Assembly: GCA_043228905.1 (NCBI GenBank)
Contig: JBHGNT010000011.1
Location: forward strand, 2,728,001-2,792,000
Length of the DNA: 64,000 bases
Origin: Azolla caroliniana
Taxonomy: Eukaryota > Polypodiophyta
Direction of reading: 5' to 3'
The notes under the pieces were generated by a model that saw only the letters and a program-made list of their open reading frames with translations, ran no database searches and was not told the origin of the DNA. A program made the position numbers and the translations under genes. Shown here piece after piece: positions 23,151 to 34,049 of this stretch (position 1 is the first letter of the stretch; every line of letters starts with the position of its first letter).

Positions 23151-23301
23151 GCGCAGCTTTTTTTTTGCGCCTTCTTCCTCATCCAAATCGGACGGTGCAA
23201 ATCACACGCGCCTTCCCTGAGCGACCTGCACCGTCTGTGGCCGCGATTCCCTCACCAGGCCTCTTTATGATTTGTGTCATAATAGACACGTCGAGCCCCC
23301 C

Positions 23302-23730
23302 CCTTTACACAAGCCGTACTAGGGGTTTTATAGGTTTGTCCATGCACAAAACCATGGGCTTGGAGCCATGGTTTCTATGCACACAGTTTTGCTTTATGAC
23401 ATGCAAGAAACCATGGGCTTAAAACTGTGGTTTTGTGTACACGGTTTTGTTCGTTTGTTTCCTACGGAATACTGAATATGAGAAAGAAATATAGAACATC
23501 TAAAGCACTTAGTAGTAGCTTTAGTGGTAAGGAAATTGCCTCTTATCTTAGAGGTGCAAGGTTCAAATCCTACTTGCAACCCTCTACATGCACTCAATGT
23601 CATTGGGACCTAGGTTTATTTATTTTCATTTTTACAAGTATTCGTGAAATGTGTGTGGATCCTCAATTTTTGACTTTTTCTCGCACTAGACATGCCACAT
23701 CACGACAACGTGCCAAGAAGAGAGAATGTG
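23302..23730 (-). mobile_element. LTR part right of the MULE insertion
   Basis: Continues the LTR broken at 15,287. A TATA box readable on the minus strand (CCTATAAAACC) lies at about 23,325, followed by a GAGGTGCAAGGTTCAAATCC segment shared with the LTRs at 31,12x and 32,08x, and by CACGACAACGTGCCAAG at the polypurine side. The end is eroded. Confidence 0.5.
23506..23600 (+). other. tRNA-like segment with pol III box A/B words inside an LTR
   Basis: TAGCTTTAGTGGTAAGG resembles box A and GGTTCAAATCC matches box B, about 45 bp apart. Homologous segments sit at 31,086-31,160 and 32,044-32,118; a deleted version is at 14,945-14,990. None folds into a convincing tRNA, so this is a tRNA-derived (SINE-like) segment carried by the LTR family, not a tRNA gene. 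Confidence 0.5.
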
Positions 23731-24781
23731 ACATTTCGGCAATGGTGATCAGCATGACTCCTCAACGTCAAACATGTCTGTTTCTTTGTACTCGAATCAT
23801 TGTTGCCACCCAATCCACCATATCATTCGTTTTTTCTTTGCTTTAGCATGACTTGTTGTCATGGCCCCTTGCTCTCTTCTTGAGGATAATCGTTTAAGTC
23901 TCATGAATGTTCCACCTTTCTCTCGATCGTCTCCTTGCTCAAGGCACTTCGACTCGTTCACAATAGTTTCTTTGATAAATGTTTTGATCACATCTTTCGG
24001 ATCCTCATGGCTTGCTTGGCCATCGCCATCCCTTGTCATATTTTGCTCAAACTCTTTGTTGCACATATCAGCTTTAACCCTTGCTTCTTCCCCATCACTA
24101 TCCTTCTCTTGGGTCTTACACCGGTTAATGCCCAAGTCTCTAGAACGAGTGTGGAGGGACCCATACATTTCCATCGTTCGCCTTTTTCGTGTTGCACTTA
24201 GCCATTTCCATCTTAAAGTTGCTCGAATCAGCATTGACCTTTGCTTCCTCGCCGCCAGCTTCCGTCTCTTGGGTCTTACATCGGTTAATGCCCAAGTCTC
24301 TAGAACTAGTGCGGGGAAAAACTCTTCATGGACATTCACCATCTTCGCGTTGACGTCATTTTCCATAGATATTCCTTCAAACTCATGGGCCTCGTACCCA
24401 TCGATCCTTTTTATTGCAATCCTTTATTATGCTTCTCTCTTCACCGCATGTATTAGTTTCGATCTTCAATTCTTCGCCATCACCTCCGTCTCTTGGTCCT
24501 TCTCTTCCTTTTCACCACCATCCGTCTCTTGGGTCTCACGTTGGTTCCCAGACGCAACCGCCCAAGTCTCTAGATGAAGTGTTAGGAAAGTCTCCACATG
24601 ACCATCTGTCATCGACTCGTTCAAATCTATCTTCGTCTCGATGTTGTGCACACCATCTTGGTCCTTCTCCTTACTACCACCTTCCATCTCTTGGGTCTCA
24701 TGTTGGTTCTTGGACGCAACTTCCCAAGTCTTTGGAACTTGTGTGAAGGAATCCTCGATGTGGCCATCTGCCATTAATTCT
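23731..24781 (-). mobile_element. Internal fragment of a gag-only LTR element (repetitive region)
   Basis: Contains repeated blocks such as GGGTCTTACACCGGTTAATG and CCCAAGTCTCTAGAAC followed by GTGTGGAGG (about 24,110, 24,270, 24,530 and 24,690). These match the degenerate internal repeats of the element at 33,304-38,393. Long minus-strand ORFs here are charged and repetitive, with no known domain. The left part (from CGTGCCAAGAAGAGAG) corresponds to the region beside the polypurine tract. It is cut on the right by the copia LTR at 24782. Confidence 0.5.
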
Positions 24782-25084
24782 TGTCGAATACGAGTCTATA
24801 ATGGCTGTATTCACACTGTGCCTTTGGACAACCCAAGTTTGGGCTATTTCTGTAAATAGCATAAAGGGCAGTTGCCCTAGGACAGTCACTATATAAAGTG
24901 ACTTTGTAGCCTTTAGTTGTGTGTGTTGTTGTCATTTTGTAATTGTTGCTATTGGAATATAACGCTTCTTTGTGCCTATCTCTCTTGCTCTCCCTCTGTG
25001 TCTATCTTGCTCATGTGCATACACAGATTCTTCTTCATCACGAATGTTGCTTGAACTTCCGCATTGACGGCCTTGTCCCCAACA
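24782..25084 (+). repeat. Copia 5' LTR
   Basis: TGTCGAATAC...CCCCAACA. A TATA box (CTATATAAAG) lies at about 24,889. Nearly identical to 29992-30293. Confidence 0.92.
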
Positions 25085-25768
25085 TTTGGTATCAGAGCGT
25101 TGGAGGTTCTTCAACCCGTTGTCGACCATCATAGTACACCACACAACATTCTGCTTTCGTTTTCTTTGAAGAACAGAGAAGGGAGAAGAAAAACAAAAAG
25201 CTCGCATCTCACTATGTTAAATCACAAATTGGAGTAAGCCAACCGTCTGTACTCTGTTCCTGTGATTGTAACCGCTTGAGGGGAGCTCCCTGTGCAACAC
25301 CCGACCCAATCGTGCTTCATTCGATTAAACGACATCCGAATAGGTCACCAGACGCTATTCACTTGCTTGTTGTAACCACCCACTGCAAATTGGTCTCCTG
25401 GCAACAACCAAAATCGTGTTTCATTCGGCTTATCGACATTCGGGAGGATCAGTTGGATCCGTCCCTCTCATCGCTGCAGTCGCCCGAAGCCGAATTGACC
25501 CAAACAATTAGTTTCTTGTAATCAATATTTAGCATACAATCAGAAGCTAACCGGGCTCACTCCGACTCGGTAACATTCGGGAGGACCAGCCGGTTCTGTC
25601 CCTCAAGTTACCAGAGTCACTCTGAGCAAGTTCAACAACAAGTATCCGAAACCAAACCGACTCAGGTTCAAAACCGACTAGAACGATATTGGGTGAGCCG
25701 ACCGGCTGCACCCCACTAAGGTTCGTAGTCAACTCCGAACCGAGTCTTACCAACTAAAACTGAAGCAG

Positions 25769-28700
25769 ATGGCATCAACATCCGGCTCATCGGAGATGAG
25801 TCTAAGGAGGTTCGACGGCTCGAACTTCAACTTCTGGAAGGAAAAAATGTAGGACTATCTCCTAGTCAAGGGTCAGATAGACCCGATTGAGAATGAAAAT
25901 CCTCCAGAAGCATACAAGGCAAACGAGTGGCTAAAGCTGGACATAATTGTCCGCGCCACGATTCAGATGCACTTGTTGGAGTCAATGTACTTCACAGTGC
26001 AATCATGCACGACAACTTTTGAACTATGGAAAACACTGTCGGAAACTTATGAAAAGAAGGTCGCTACAACGAAGATGTATATGATCTGGCGCCTCTACAA
26101 CTTGCGGATGAAAGAATCTGATTCGGTTCAAGCACACCTCAACGAGTACAAAAGCATAAGCTCCCAAATCTCGTATGAGGGGACGACAATCGAGGATGAA
26201 CTCAGAGCAATGATACGCATGAGTAGTCTCCCCCCTTCATGGGAAACTTTCGTTACAACTGTGTGCAATGTTTCAACAGCTGCCGTTAAGTACTCCGAAG
26301 TCACGAACGCAATCCTGACTAAAGTAGCTCGAAGAAAATCTTTCGCCAAAGACTCGGCAGATGAAGCTTACATAGTACAAGGTTCGATCGACCAATCGAA
26401 CAACTGAGGAAGAAGTTCTTCCCAACCACCAAACAATCAGCGAAGCCAGAGCAAGTCTCGGGACAACCGAATCTGCAACTATTGCAAGAAACCGGGACAC
26501 ATCAAAGTCGACTGTCGGGCACTCAAAGCAAAAACCGACAAAGCTCAGAGAGCAGATCAAAAGAGTAGTCGGCATGAGGAGGTTAACTACGTCGACTCTT
26601 TAGCCGAAATTTTGACGATTGACCCGAACATCTTGTCCATAGAGAACCCAGTCGAATCAGAAGTTCTGCTTATGACTTAGGAATCTAGCACATGGCTCCT
26701 GGACTCGGGCGCATCGTATCATGTGACACCTCACCGATCTCAGTTTCGGCAATACTCGGACCGACATTCTGACTTAGTTCGAGTCGGAAACTCGCATCAC
26801 TGTGCTATAATCGGAATCGGCACCGTAGAGCTCAACCTTCCGGGTGGCTCTACACTCGTACTACACAACGTCCGACACGTTCCTAAGCTCTCAAGGCCCT
26901 TGATCTCAATCAGACAACTTGACGAAGCTGGCATTTGTGCCGGATTCTCATCAGGAGGGTGGACACTGCACAAAGGGAACCTCCTGCTTGCTCGAGGACC
27001 AAAGGTACATTCCTTGTACCCTTTATATGTCACACTCAAAGAGGGTGACTTATTTTTGGTTGATATCCCCGTGTCATCGTTATGACACATACGACTTGGA
27101 CACCTCAACAAGGCCGACATAACGCACATATCCAGAGTCGGTTACATCCCCAAACTCTCCTTCTTGGATCACCAATTCTGCGAGCATTGCTAGTACGGCA
27201 AACGGGTAGCCGCATCACACCCGACATCAGCACCAAGAGAATCGAGTCCCCTCGATTTGGTCCACTCGGATATCTGTGGCCCGATGCCACATCAGTCTCT
27301 CGGTGGTGCTTCGTACTTCGTCAGTTTTATTGACAACTTGACTTGGAAGGTGTGGGCTTACCCCATTAGAACCAAAGATCGGGTGTTCTCGATCTTCTCC
27401 AAATGGCTTGCAATGGTTGAAAATCAGACCGGTTGGAAACTGAAATGTCTCCGAACTGACAATGGAGGAGAATTCAAGTCTGAAGAATTCGTCAAATTTT
27501 GTCGGGAATGCGGTACTCGACGTGAATATACGACACCCTATAGTCCGGAGCAGAACGGAATTGCAGAACGCATGAATCAGATGATTCAAGAACACATAGT
27601 ATCCATGCTCCAACACTTCGGACTGTCGGATGGCTTCAGGGCGGAGGCTCTACTTACGGCAGTACACATAATAAATATGTCGTCAAGTAGACCTCTAGGA
27701 CTTCAAATACCTCAGGAAATATGAACCGGCAGTAAGCCGAATTATGACAAGCTGAGGATCTTCGGTTGCGAGGCATATGCCCTCATACCGAAAGACGATC
27801 GCCGGAAACTCGAACCAAGATCAAGGAAATGCATTTTCCTTGGATATGGACCCGACGGCGAGATCAGATACCGACTTTGGGACTCCGAGCACAGATACAT
27901 CATTTGAAGTTTGGACGTCGTGTTCAATGAGTCAGCTATGCATAAAATGGACGATAGGCCTATTGAAGTCCGAAGGGTAATATTCTCCAAAGCGCCAACC
28001 CTTCATGAAAGCCCAGCCCACAACACAAGATCAGTTTCACGGGTAACCGACAACTCTCGCACCGAATCCACTGATTCGGCACAACCGAATGGCTCGGCTC
28101 CCGACCATCCAACATCGACACCCGGTGCGACTAGTCCAGTCATACCCCGCAGATCTGAGATACTATCGCAAACTCCGGAGAGGTACTCTCCCGAAATTTT
28201 CTTTATTGACGCCGGCGAACCGACGTCTTTCGAAGAAGCATCGGCATCTGCCGATTCAGCCACATGGCATCTGGCGATGGAGTCGGAAATGCACTCCATT
28301 CAGGCAAACAAGACTTGGGACTTGGACGAATTACCAAAGAATCGACGTGCTCTTCCATGTAAGTGGGTCTATCGACTAAAAGAGACATCTGACTTGACCA
28401 ACCCAAAGTACAAGGCCAGATTAGTTGTGAAGGGATTTAGACAAGAATATGGCATCGACTTCGACGAAATCTTTTCACCAATGGTGAAAATGACAACCCT
28501 TCGTTTCATGCTCGGCGTCGTGGCCACCGACAACTTGGAGCTGATTTAGCTACATGTAAAAACGACATTCCTCCACGGTGACCTACAGGAGGAAATCTAT
28601 ATGGAGCAGCCGAAAGGCTTTGTGGCATCTAGCTAGGAACATCTAGTCTGCCGACTCAGGAAGAGTTTATACAGCCTGAAACAGACACCTCGACAGTGGT

Positions 28701-29764
28701 ACAAGAAGTTCGACGACTTCATCAAGTCGGTCGGCTTCTCCAAGAGCGATGAGAACCATTGTCTCTTCACCAAAATTGCTCAAGTCGGGTCTCCCGTCTT
28801 CCTCATCATTTACGTGGACGACATGCTACTCTCCGACTGACATGCCGACGATCTCACCGAACTCGTTCGGAAACTGCGGTTGAAGTTTGCGATGAAGGAC
28901 CTCGGTCCAGCAAGACACATACTTGGTATGAAGATTAGTCGACATCACGGTAACAGACAACTTTTTTTGTCTCAAACCGACTACATCGGACATGTCTTGG
29001 AATGCTTCAACATTCACTCGGCCAAATCTGCTTCGACCCCGCTCCCCATTAACCTTCGGTTGTCTCAGCGAGAGTGCCCGACATCCGGTCCAGAGGGGGA
29101 AGATATGAAGTCGGTACCGTATGCACCAGCAGTCGGCTCCCTTATGTACGCGATGGTCGTCACACAACTTGATATTTCTCACGCGGTAGGAGTCATCAGC
29201 AGATTCATGCACAACCCAGGCCGATCGCACTGGAACGCAGTCAAGCATGTGTTCAGATATCTAGCTGGCACAAAAAACCACGCCATTCTTTTCGGCTCGA
29301 ACTGAACCTCAGGCATAGTCGGTTACACCAACTCGGACTTCGTCGGCTGTGTGGACAGTCAGAAATCAACAACCGGATATTGTTTCAAATTTGGCAATGG
29401 AGCAATCTTGTGGAAGTCGAAACTTCAGGAGTGCACATCCACCTCAACGACGGAAGCGGAATATGTAATTGCGTCCGACGCGGCAAAAGAAGCCTTATGG
29501 CTCGGTCGGCTGGCACACATGTTTCGACAGGTCGACCTCGACTCGACTCTAGTTGTCTACAGGGACAATTAGGGTGTTGTTGCTTTGTCAAAGAATCCGG
29601 TTCACCACAACGCCTCCAAGCATATCGACGTTCAGTATCACTTCGTTCGGGACTGCGTCATTTCAAGGAAAATCGGCCTCGAGAAAATATCCACAACCGA
29701 TAATGTCGCAGATGGAATGACCTAGTGTCTTTCGGCGGATCGTTTCCGGTCCATTTGGCAGTAG
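25769..29764 (+). pseudogene. Copia gag-pol polyprotein remnant
   Basis: The gag frame opens at ATG 25769 with a TAG about 80 bases later. A CCHC zinc knuckle (CNYCKKPGHIKVDC) is at 26473-26515. The protease motif DSGA is at 26702-26713. Integrase core motifs include VHSDICGP (about 27,256), TDNGGEF and NGIAERMN. RT starts near 28,270 (WVYRLKE, KARLVVKGFRQE) and has YVDDM at 28811. RNase H ends near 29,750. At least six in-frame stops and several frameshifts (for example TGA at 26,405, TAG at 26,677, TGA at 27,082 and TAG at 28,547) make it non-coding as a whole. It encoded the enzymes for reverse transcription and integration. Confidence 0.9.
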
Positions 29765-29991
29765 ATGGGCGTAACAAAAAATCAGTCCGGTTAAAGTCGG
29801 ACACACAGCACAGGATGGTTTCGGACCACCGACATTGGTTCTTCTAGGATCGGCTTCAGCTCTTACGACCCAACTGGTTCGGTCTTCTGTCTTCGGATCT
29901 TGCTAACTCTAACAAAACTGATTTGTCCGATAAACCTTGTATATACATGCAATTTTTTAGATAACCCATGTATACGCCCATTAGGGGGGAG

Positions 29992-30293
29992 TGTCGAATA
30001 CAAGTGTATAATGGCTGTATTCACACTGTGCCTTTGGACAACCCAAGTTTGAGTTATTTCTGTAAATAGCATAAAGGGCAGTTGCCCTAGGACAGTCACT
30101 ATATAAAGTGACTTTGTAACCTTTAGTTGGGTGTGTTGTTGTCATTTTGTAACTATTGCTATTGGATATAACGCTTCTTTGTGCTTATCTCTCTCACTCT
30201 CCCTCTGTGTCTATCTTGCTCATGTGCATACACAAATTCTTCTTCATCACGAATGTTGCTTGCACTTCCGCATTGATGGCCTTGTCCCCAACA
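29992..30293 (+). repeat. Copia 3' LTR
   Basis: Starts TGTCGAATAC after the polypurine tract and ends CCCCAACA. Partner of 24782-25084. Confidence 0.92.
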
Positions 30294-30674
30294 ATCGGAG
30301 GACGTGGAACGGGCAAAAGCGAAATTGTACACGGCATGGAAAAAGAACAAGGACCGGTTCAACCGGACACACCGGTTGAGACCGAAGAAGATCGAGGAAA
30401 GCTACTAGGTGTTGGTTTATGACAGTAGCCTCGACAACCAGCATAAGGCAACGCAAAAATTTGCAAGGAGATGGTTCGGGCCCTACCTGGTGACAAGAGC
30501 GAATGATAGCGCCACGTACCATCTCACGGAGCTCAACCGAACACGGATGGTGGTACAGGTTGCGGGAAAACGGATCAAGACATTCAAGGAATGGTACGAG
30601 GGCGAGCCAGACCCGTGTTGCGAATATGGGAATGACGACCCGGAAAGAGTAGATGAAGGCGGGAAGGTTGACGG
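30294..30674 (+). pseudogene. Ty3/gypsy integrase C-terminal region (plus-oriented, split by an insertion)
   Basis: The + frame reads a typical gypsy integrase tail: AKLYTAWKKNKDRFN, a TAG stop, then KFARRWFGPYLV, ATYHLTELN and VAGKRIKTF. The frame is interrupted at 30,674 by a reversed LTR element and resumes at 32,625, where a short acidic tail runs to a TGA at 32645-32647. The upstream part of pol is missing because the copia 3' LTR abuts at 30,293. Confidence 0.75.
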
Positions 30675-32624
30675 TGTTGTGAAGATCCGTCACTACGAGC
30701 GGATCGTGAGGCGGAACCGCCGGGGTTCTGGACCGAAAGGATTCGAAGTTGCACAAGCTTTAACGAGAAAGTATTTAAGATAGATTGAAAGAGAGAGAGA
30801 TTGAGATTAAACTCTTCACTTTAAATTTGAAGAATAAGATATATCATCAATTGGATTACAAGTTTCTTATTTGATCATCCAAAATTTTTATATTAGTCCT
30901 TTCATCTTTTTCCTCCCCTCTTTTATAGATGCCCTCATGCATTTGAGGGTACAAGACATGCATAAAATGCATGTTTGCCATTTGGCGCTCATGTATTACA
31001 TGTGGTGCATGATAACCACGTCACTCATTTAAGGTCTCATGTATTAGAATTTATATATAATGACAAAAATATTATTTCATGAAAATGTCTTAGCTTAGTG
31101 GTAAGCCTAAAGACTCTCAACTTAGAGGTGCAAGGTTCAAATCCACACTTGCACTCCTCGTATGTATATTCTGGTCACCGGATGCCGCCGGTTACCATCG
31201 GTCCCCAGTTTACTGGCTCCGCCACCAATTGATGCCTCCATCGTCGGATCCACCGCCGACCAGCCAGTTTCGGTTTGCTTACCGGTTGGTTCTAGATTGC
31301 TTACCGACCAGTCCCGGTTTGCTTTCCGTTCGGTTCCGGTTTAGTTTCTAGTTTATCGGCCGATTCCGAATTGATTTCCGGCCGATTCCGATTCCATTTT
31401 ATTGTTAGTCGGTTTTTGGGAATTTGGCCACGTTCATCCATCTAGACAAAGTGGCCAAAGTGCTCTTAGCACAAATGAAATATAAGGGATCTCAATGTGC
31501 TTATATAGCCAGGGCCTTAACTTTTCATATCTATGTGGGATATTTCACAGTTTTATTTTTCTTTTGCAAAACTTCATACCCACATAAGTTGACACTTAGA
31601 TGTCTGTTTCTTATGTAGTAAAAGTGCATCCGAAAGCTCTTCAAGACCTCCATCCTTTTATAGTTTTATGTGATTTTCACACCATTACCGAAAATCTTCA
31701 CGACATCTACCCCCACCAAACTACACGTCCTCTAGTACGTGCCAAGAAGAGAGAGTGTGAGATTTCGGCTATGGTGATCAATCAGATTCCTCCACATCTT
31801 CATTCACATCCGTCGTACTATCTTCATCGTCGAGGTGATCGAGGTCAGGATCCTTGTCTTGTCTTTTCTTGAAAACCTTTACTCTTTTTCCTGCAAAGGG
31901 TATGGCCAACCTTGATCCATCTAACTCCGCAAGGTGGTATGTGGCATTATCGTTGGCACTTATCACCACGTCACTCATTTAAGGTCTCATGTATGAGAAT
32001 TTACATGTAAAACTATAATGACAAAAATATTATTTTATGAAAATGTCTTGGCTTAGTGGTAAGGCTAAAGACTCTCAACTTGGAGGTGCAAGGTTCAAAT
32101 CCACACTTGCACTCCTTGTGTATATACCGGATGCCATCGATTACCGTCAATCGTCGGTTCGTCGGCTCCGTCACCAATTGACGCCTCTATCCTCGGATCC
32201 GCTGTTGACCGGCCGGTTCCTGTTTGTTTTCCGCTCGATACCAGTTTGCTTTCCGATCGGTTCCAAATTTCCTACTGACCAGTTCCGGTTTGTTTATCGG
32301 CCGATTCCGGTTCCATTTTATTGCTAGTCAGTTTTGGGGAATTTGGCCACATTCATCTATCTAGACAAAGTGGCCAAAGTGCTCTTAGCACAAATGAAAA
32401 ATAAGGAATCTCAATGTGCTTATATAGCTAGGGCCTTAACTTTTCATATCTATGTGGGATATTTCACAGTTTTATTTTTTCTTTTGCAAAACTTCATACC
32501 CACATAAATTGACACTTAGATGTCCGTTTCTTATGTAGTAAAGTGCATCCGAAAGCTCTTCAAGACCTCCATCCTTTTCTAGTTTTATCTGATTTTCACA
32601 CCATTGCCAAAAATCTTCACGACA
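30675..32624 (-). mobile_element. Internally deleted gypsy-type LTR element inserted in the gypsy pol tail
   Basis: In plus coordinates: LTR 30675-31705 (starts TGTTGTGAAGATCCG, ends TCTTCACGACA), polypurine tract on the minus strand (31706-31718), an integrase C-terminal remnant on the minus strand (31,719 to about 31,965), then a partial LTR (about 31,966-32624, same ending). The promoter TATA (CTATAAAAG on minus, near 30,925) shows minus orientation. The flanks carry ACGG (30671-30674 and 32625-32628), and removing the element restores the frame of the surrounding plus-strand gypsy tail. Most of gag-pol is deleted. Confidence 0.75.
31719..31978 (-). pseudogene. Gypsy integrase C-terminal remnant
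   Basis: The minus-strand frame contains NATYHLAELDGSRL and FAGKRVKVFKK, the same domain as in the plus-oriented gypsy at 30,5xx, followed by an acidic tail and stop at 31778. It runs directly into LTR sequence at about 31,966, which marks an internal deletion. Confidence 0.65.
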
Positions 32625-33303
32625 ACGGATCGGAGGACGATGAGTGACAAATGGCTGGTTCCTCCCTATCTCTCTCCTATCGGCACATACCGATGGACAT
32701 GCGGTTTGGTGGGGGTGGATATCGTGGGGAAAAACGGCTACAAGAAGAAATGAAGACCTAAAGCATGTGAACTGCAACGTGCACGGATGCACGCAAATTA
32801 TAAACTATGCTTGTAAATAACCTAGGACTAGGCTAGGTCGGCGTGATGTAGGAAAGTTTGATAGGACGAATTAAATACATGGATAAATCTAGGCGAATCT
32901 CTATCCGAAACGACAAAGATTAGCTACTTGATGTAACAACCCTCTCTCTTTTGGGTCTATAAAAAGGATGAAGAGAGGACTAAGAAAGGGATCGCACGTT
33001 TAGGGAGAATGAAGTGTTGTCGGACTGGGAACTGAACACCCGCTCTCTGCCTTCTACTTCGTTTTGTTAGCATAGACGCCTCTACCGCATAGGAAGTCGT
33101 GTGCTCCCGTCAGAGGCTCCTTGTTGTATCTTGGTGTGTGAGTGCGTGCGTTGTTCGCTAAGCCGATTGTATTTGCTCTATTTCCCTAACTAATCGTTGG
33201 TACCTGTCTCGTTGATAATCGAGTGTCGTTTTCTCTTCTTTCCCTTCTTGTGCTCCTTGGTCCGAGGCCTCTATGGTCCCGCCTTTGTTTCGCATGCACA
33301 CGC
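32625..33303 (+). mobile_element. 3' end of the plus-oriented gypsy element: pol stop, polypurine tract and 3' LTR
   Basis: The pol tail ends at the TGA at 32645-32647. A polypurine tract (GGTTTGGTGGGGGTGGA, 32703-32719) precedes the LTR, which begins near 32720 (TATCGTGGGG, a degraded TGTCGTG start). It has a plus-strand TATA box (TCTATAAAAAGG, about 32,956). Its far end contains GGTCCCGCCTTTG, the reverse complement of a block just inside the next LTR, so the two LTRs meet head to head around 33,304. Confidence 0.6.
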
Positions 33304-34017
33304 TGTCGCGTTGTTACACGCGTGCGTGGAGAAAGGCGGGACCACGGGGGTCTTGGACTAGGGAGTGACGGAGCGTAGGAAGTCGTACTTCACCATTTCC
33401 AGGGCATCCCAGAAGCACACCGGAAGCAACCGAAGGGAGAGAGAGAAAGAGAGGGAGCGCGCGCTTGACACCGACTCACGCACACACGGGCCGACCCGAC
33501 TCACGCCCTTATGTACAAGAAACGCAGGAAGGGGGGAGCACCCGACACCAACAGAGACACGAATATACACAGACAGACGCAAATGTAAGTATTACAAGGG
33601 AAAGAATACAACCCCGGCTTCGAGCCGAACCAAGCTAGGGTACGTTACAACAGTAGTCTGCAGCCAAGCCGTCGTTCGAGGAGCTCTCGGGCTCGTCACG
33701 CGGAGCGGGGTCTTGCACAGGAGACCGAGCAGCAACAACCCTCAACAGTCCACCCACACCGCGAAGAAGAGGAAGAAGAAGTAGAAGAACTAACCCTAAA
33801 TCTAACAGTATACCCTCTAACACAAAATGGGCAACCGTTCATAAGTGACCCCTCCCTTCCTTTTATAGCCCAAGGAGGGAGGGACCTTACAATGTGGGAC
33901 AAAATTTCCCCTCTTATTTCTATACACCCTTTCCTAGTACACGTGTGCACATGTTGCACACCACTTACTTGCCCTTTCCACCCCGGTTTCCGCCTATGGA
34001 CAAAAATCTTCACGACA
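33304..34017 (-). repeat. 3' LTR of the gag-only element
   Basis: Plus-strand ends TGTCGCGTTGTTAC and TCTTCACGACA. Nearly identical to 37668-38393. Confidence 0.9.
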
Positions 34018-34049
34018 TCCGCCCCCACCTATCCACACGTCCACCGGTA

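Larger units (their letters stand above)
15297..23292 (-). mobile_element. Autonomous-type Mutator-like element carrying a Ulp1-type protease gene
   Basis: An 8.0-kb element. The left TIR (15297 to about 15,425) and right TIR (about 23,160 to 23292) share AAATCATAAAGAGG, GGTGAGGGAATCGCGGCC and ACAGACGGTGCAGGTCGC; only the outermost ~20 bp differ. Inside are inverted subterminal arrays of GGTYRCCCAAC words, a transposase gene (16013-18937) and a protease-encoding gene (20075-21890), both on the minus strand. MULEs with a C48/Ulp1 domain are known in plants (Kaonashi-type), and this fits that class. The clean flanking repeat, alignable TIRs and uninterrupted transposase suggest a fairly recent insertion. 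It split an existing LTR. Confidence 0.88.
24782..30293 (+). mobile_element. Ty1/copia retrotransposon, full length but decayed
   Basis: The 5' LTR is 24782-25084 and the 3' LTR 29992-30293, both TG...CA, about 302 bp, with only scattered differences. A perfect initiator-Met PBS (TGGTATCAGAGC) follows the 5' LTR, and a polypurine tract (TTAGGGGGGAG) precedes the 3' LTR. Gag-pol domains appear in copia order (gag, PR, IN, RT, RH) but with many stops. The flanking 5-mers (ATTCT and ATCGG) do not form a target-site duplication, and the two flanks belong to unrelated elements, so the junctions may have been rearranged. Confidence 0.9.

Noticed and set aside
24782-30293. Functional copia element
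   Set aside because: Gag-pol contains many in-frame stops and frameshifts despite similar LTRs.
31086-31160. Functional tRNA gene
   Set aside because: Box A and B words are present but anticodon and T stems do not pair properly, and the segment is part of a repeated LTR.
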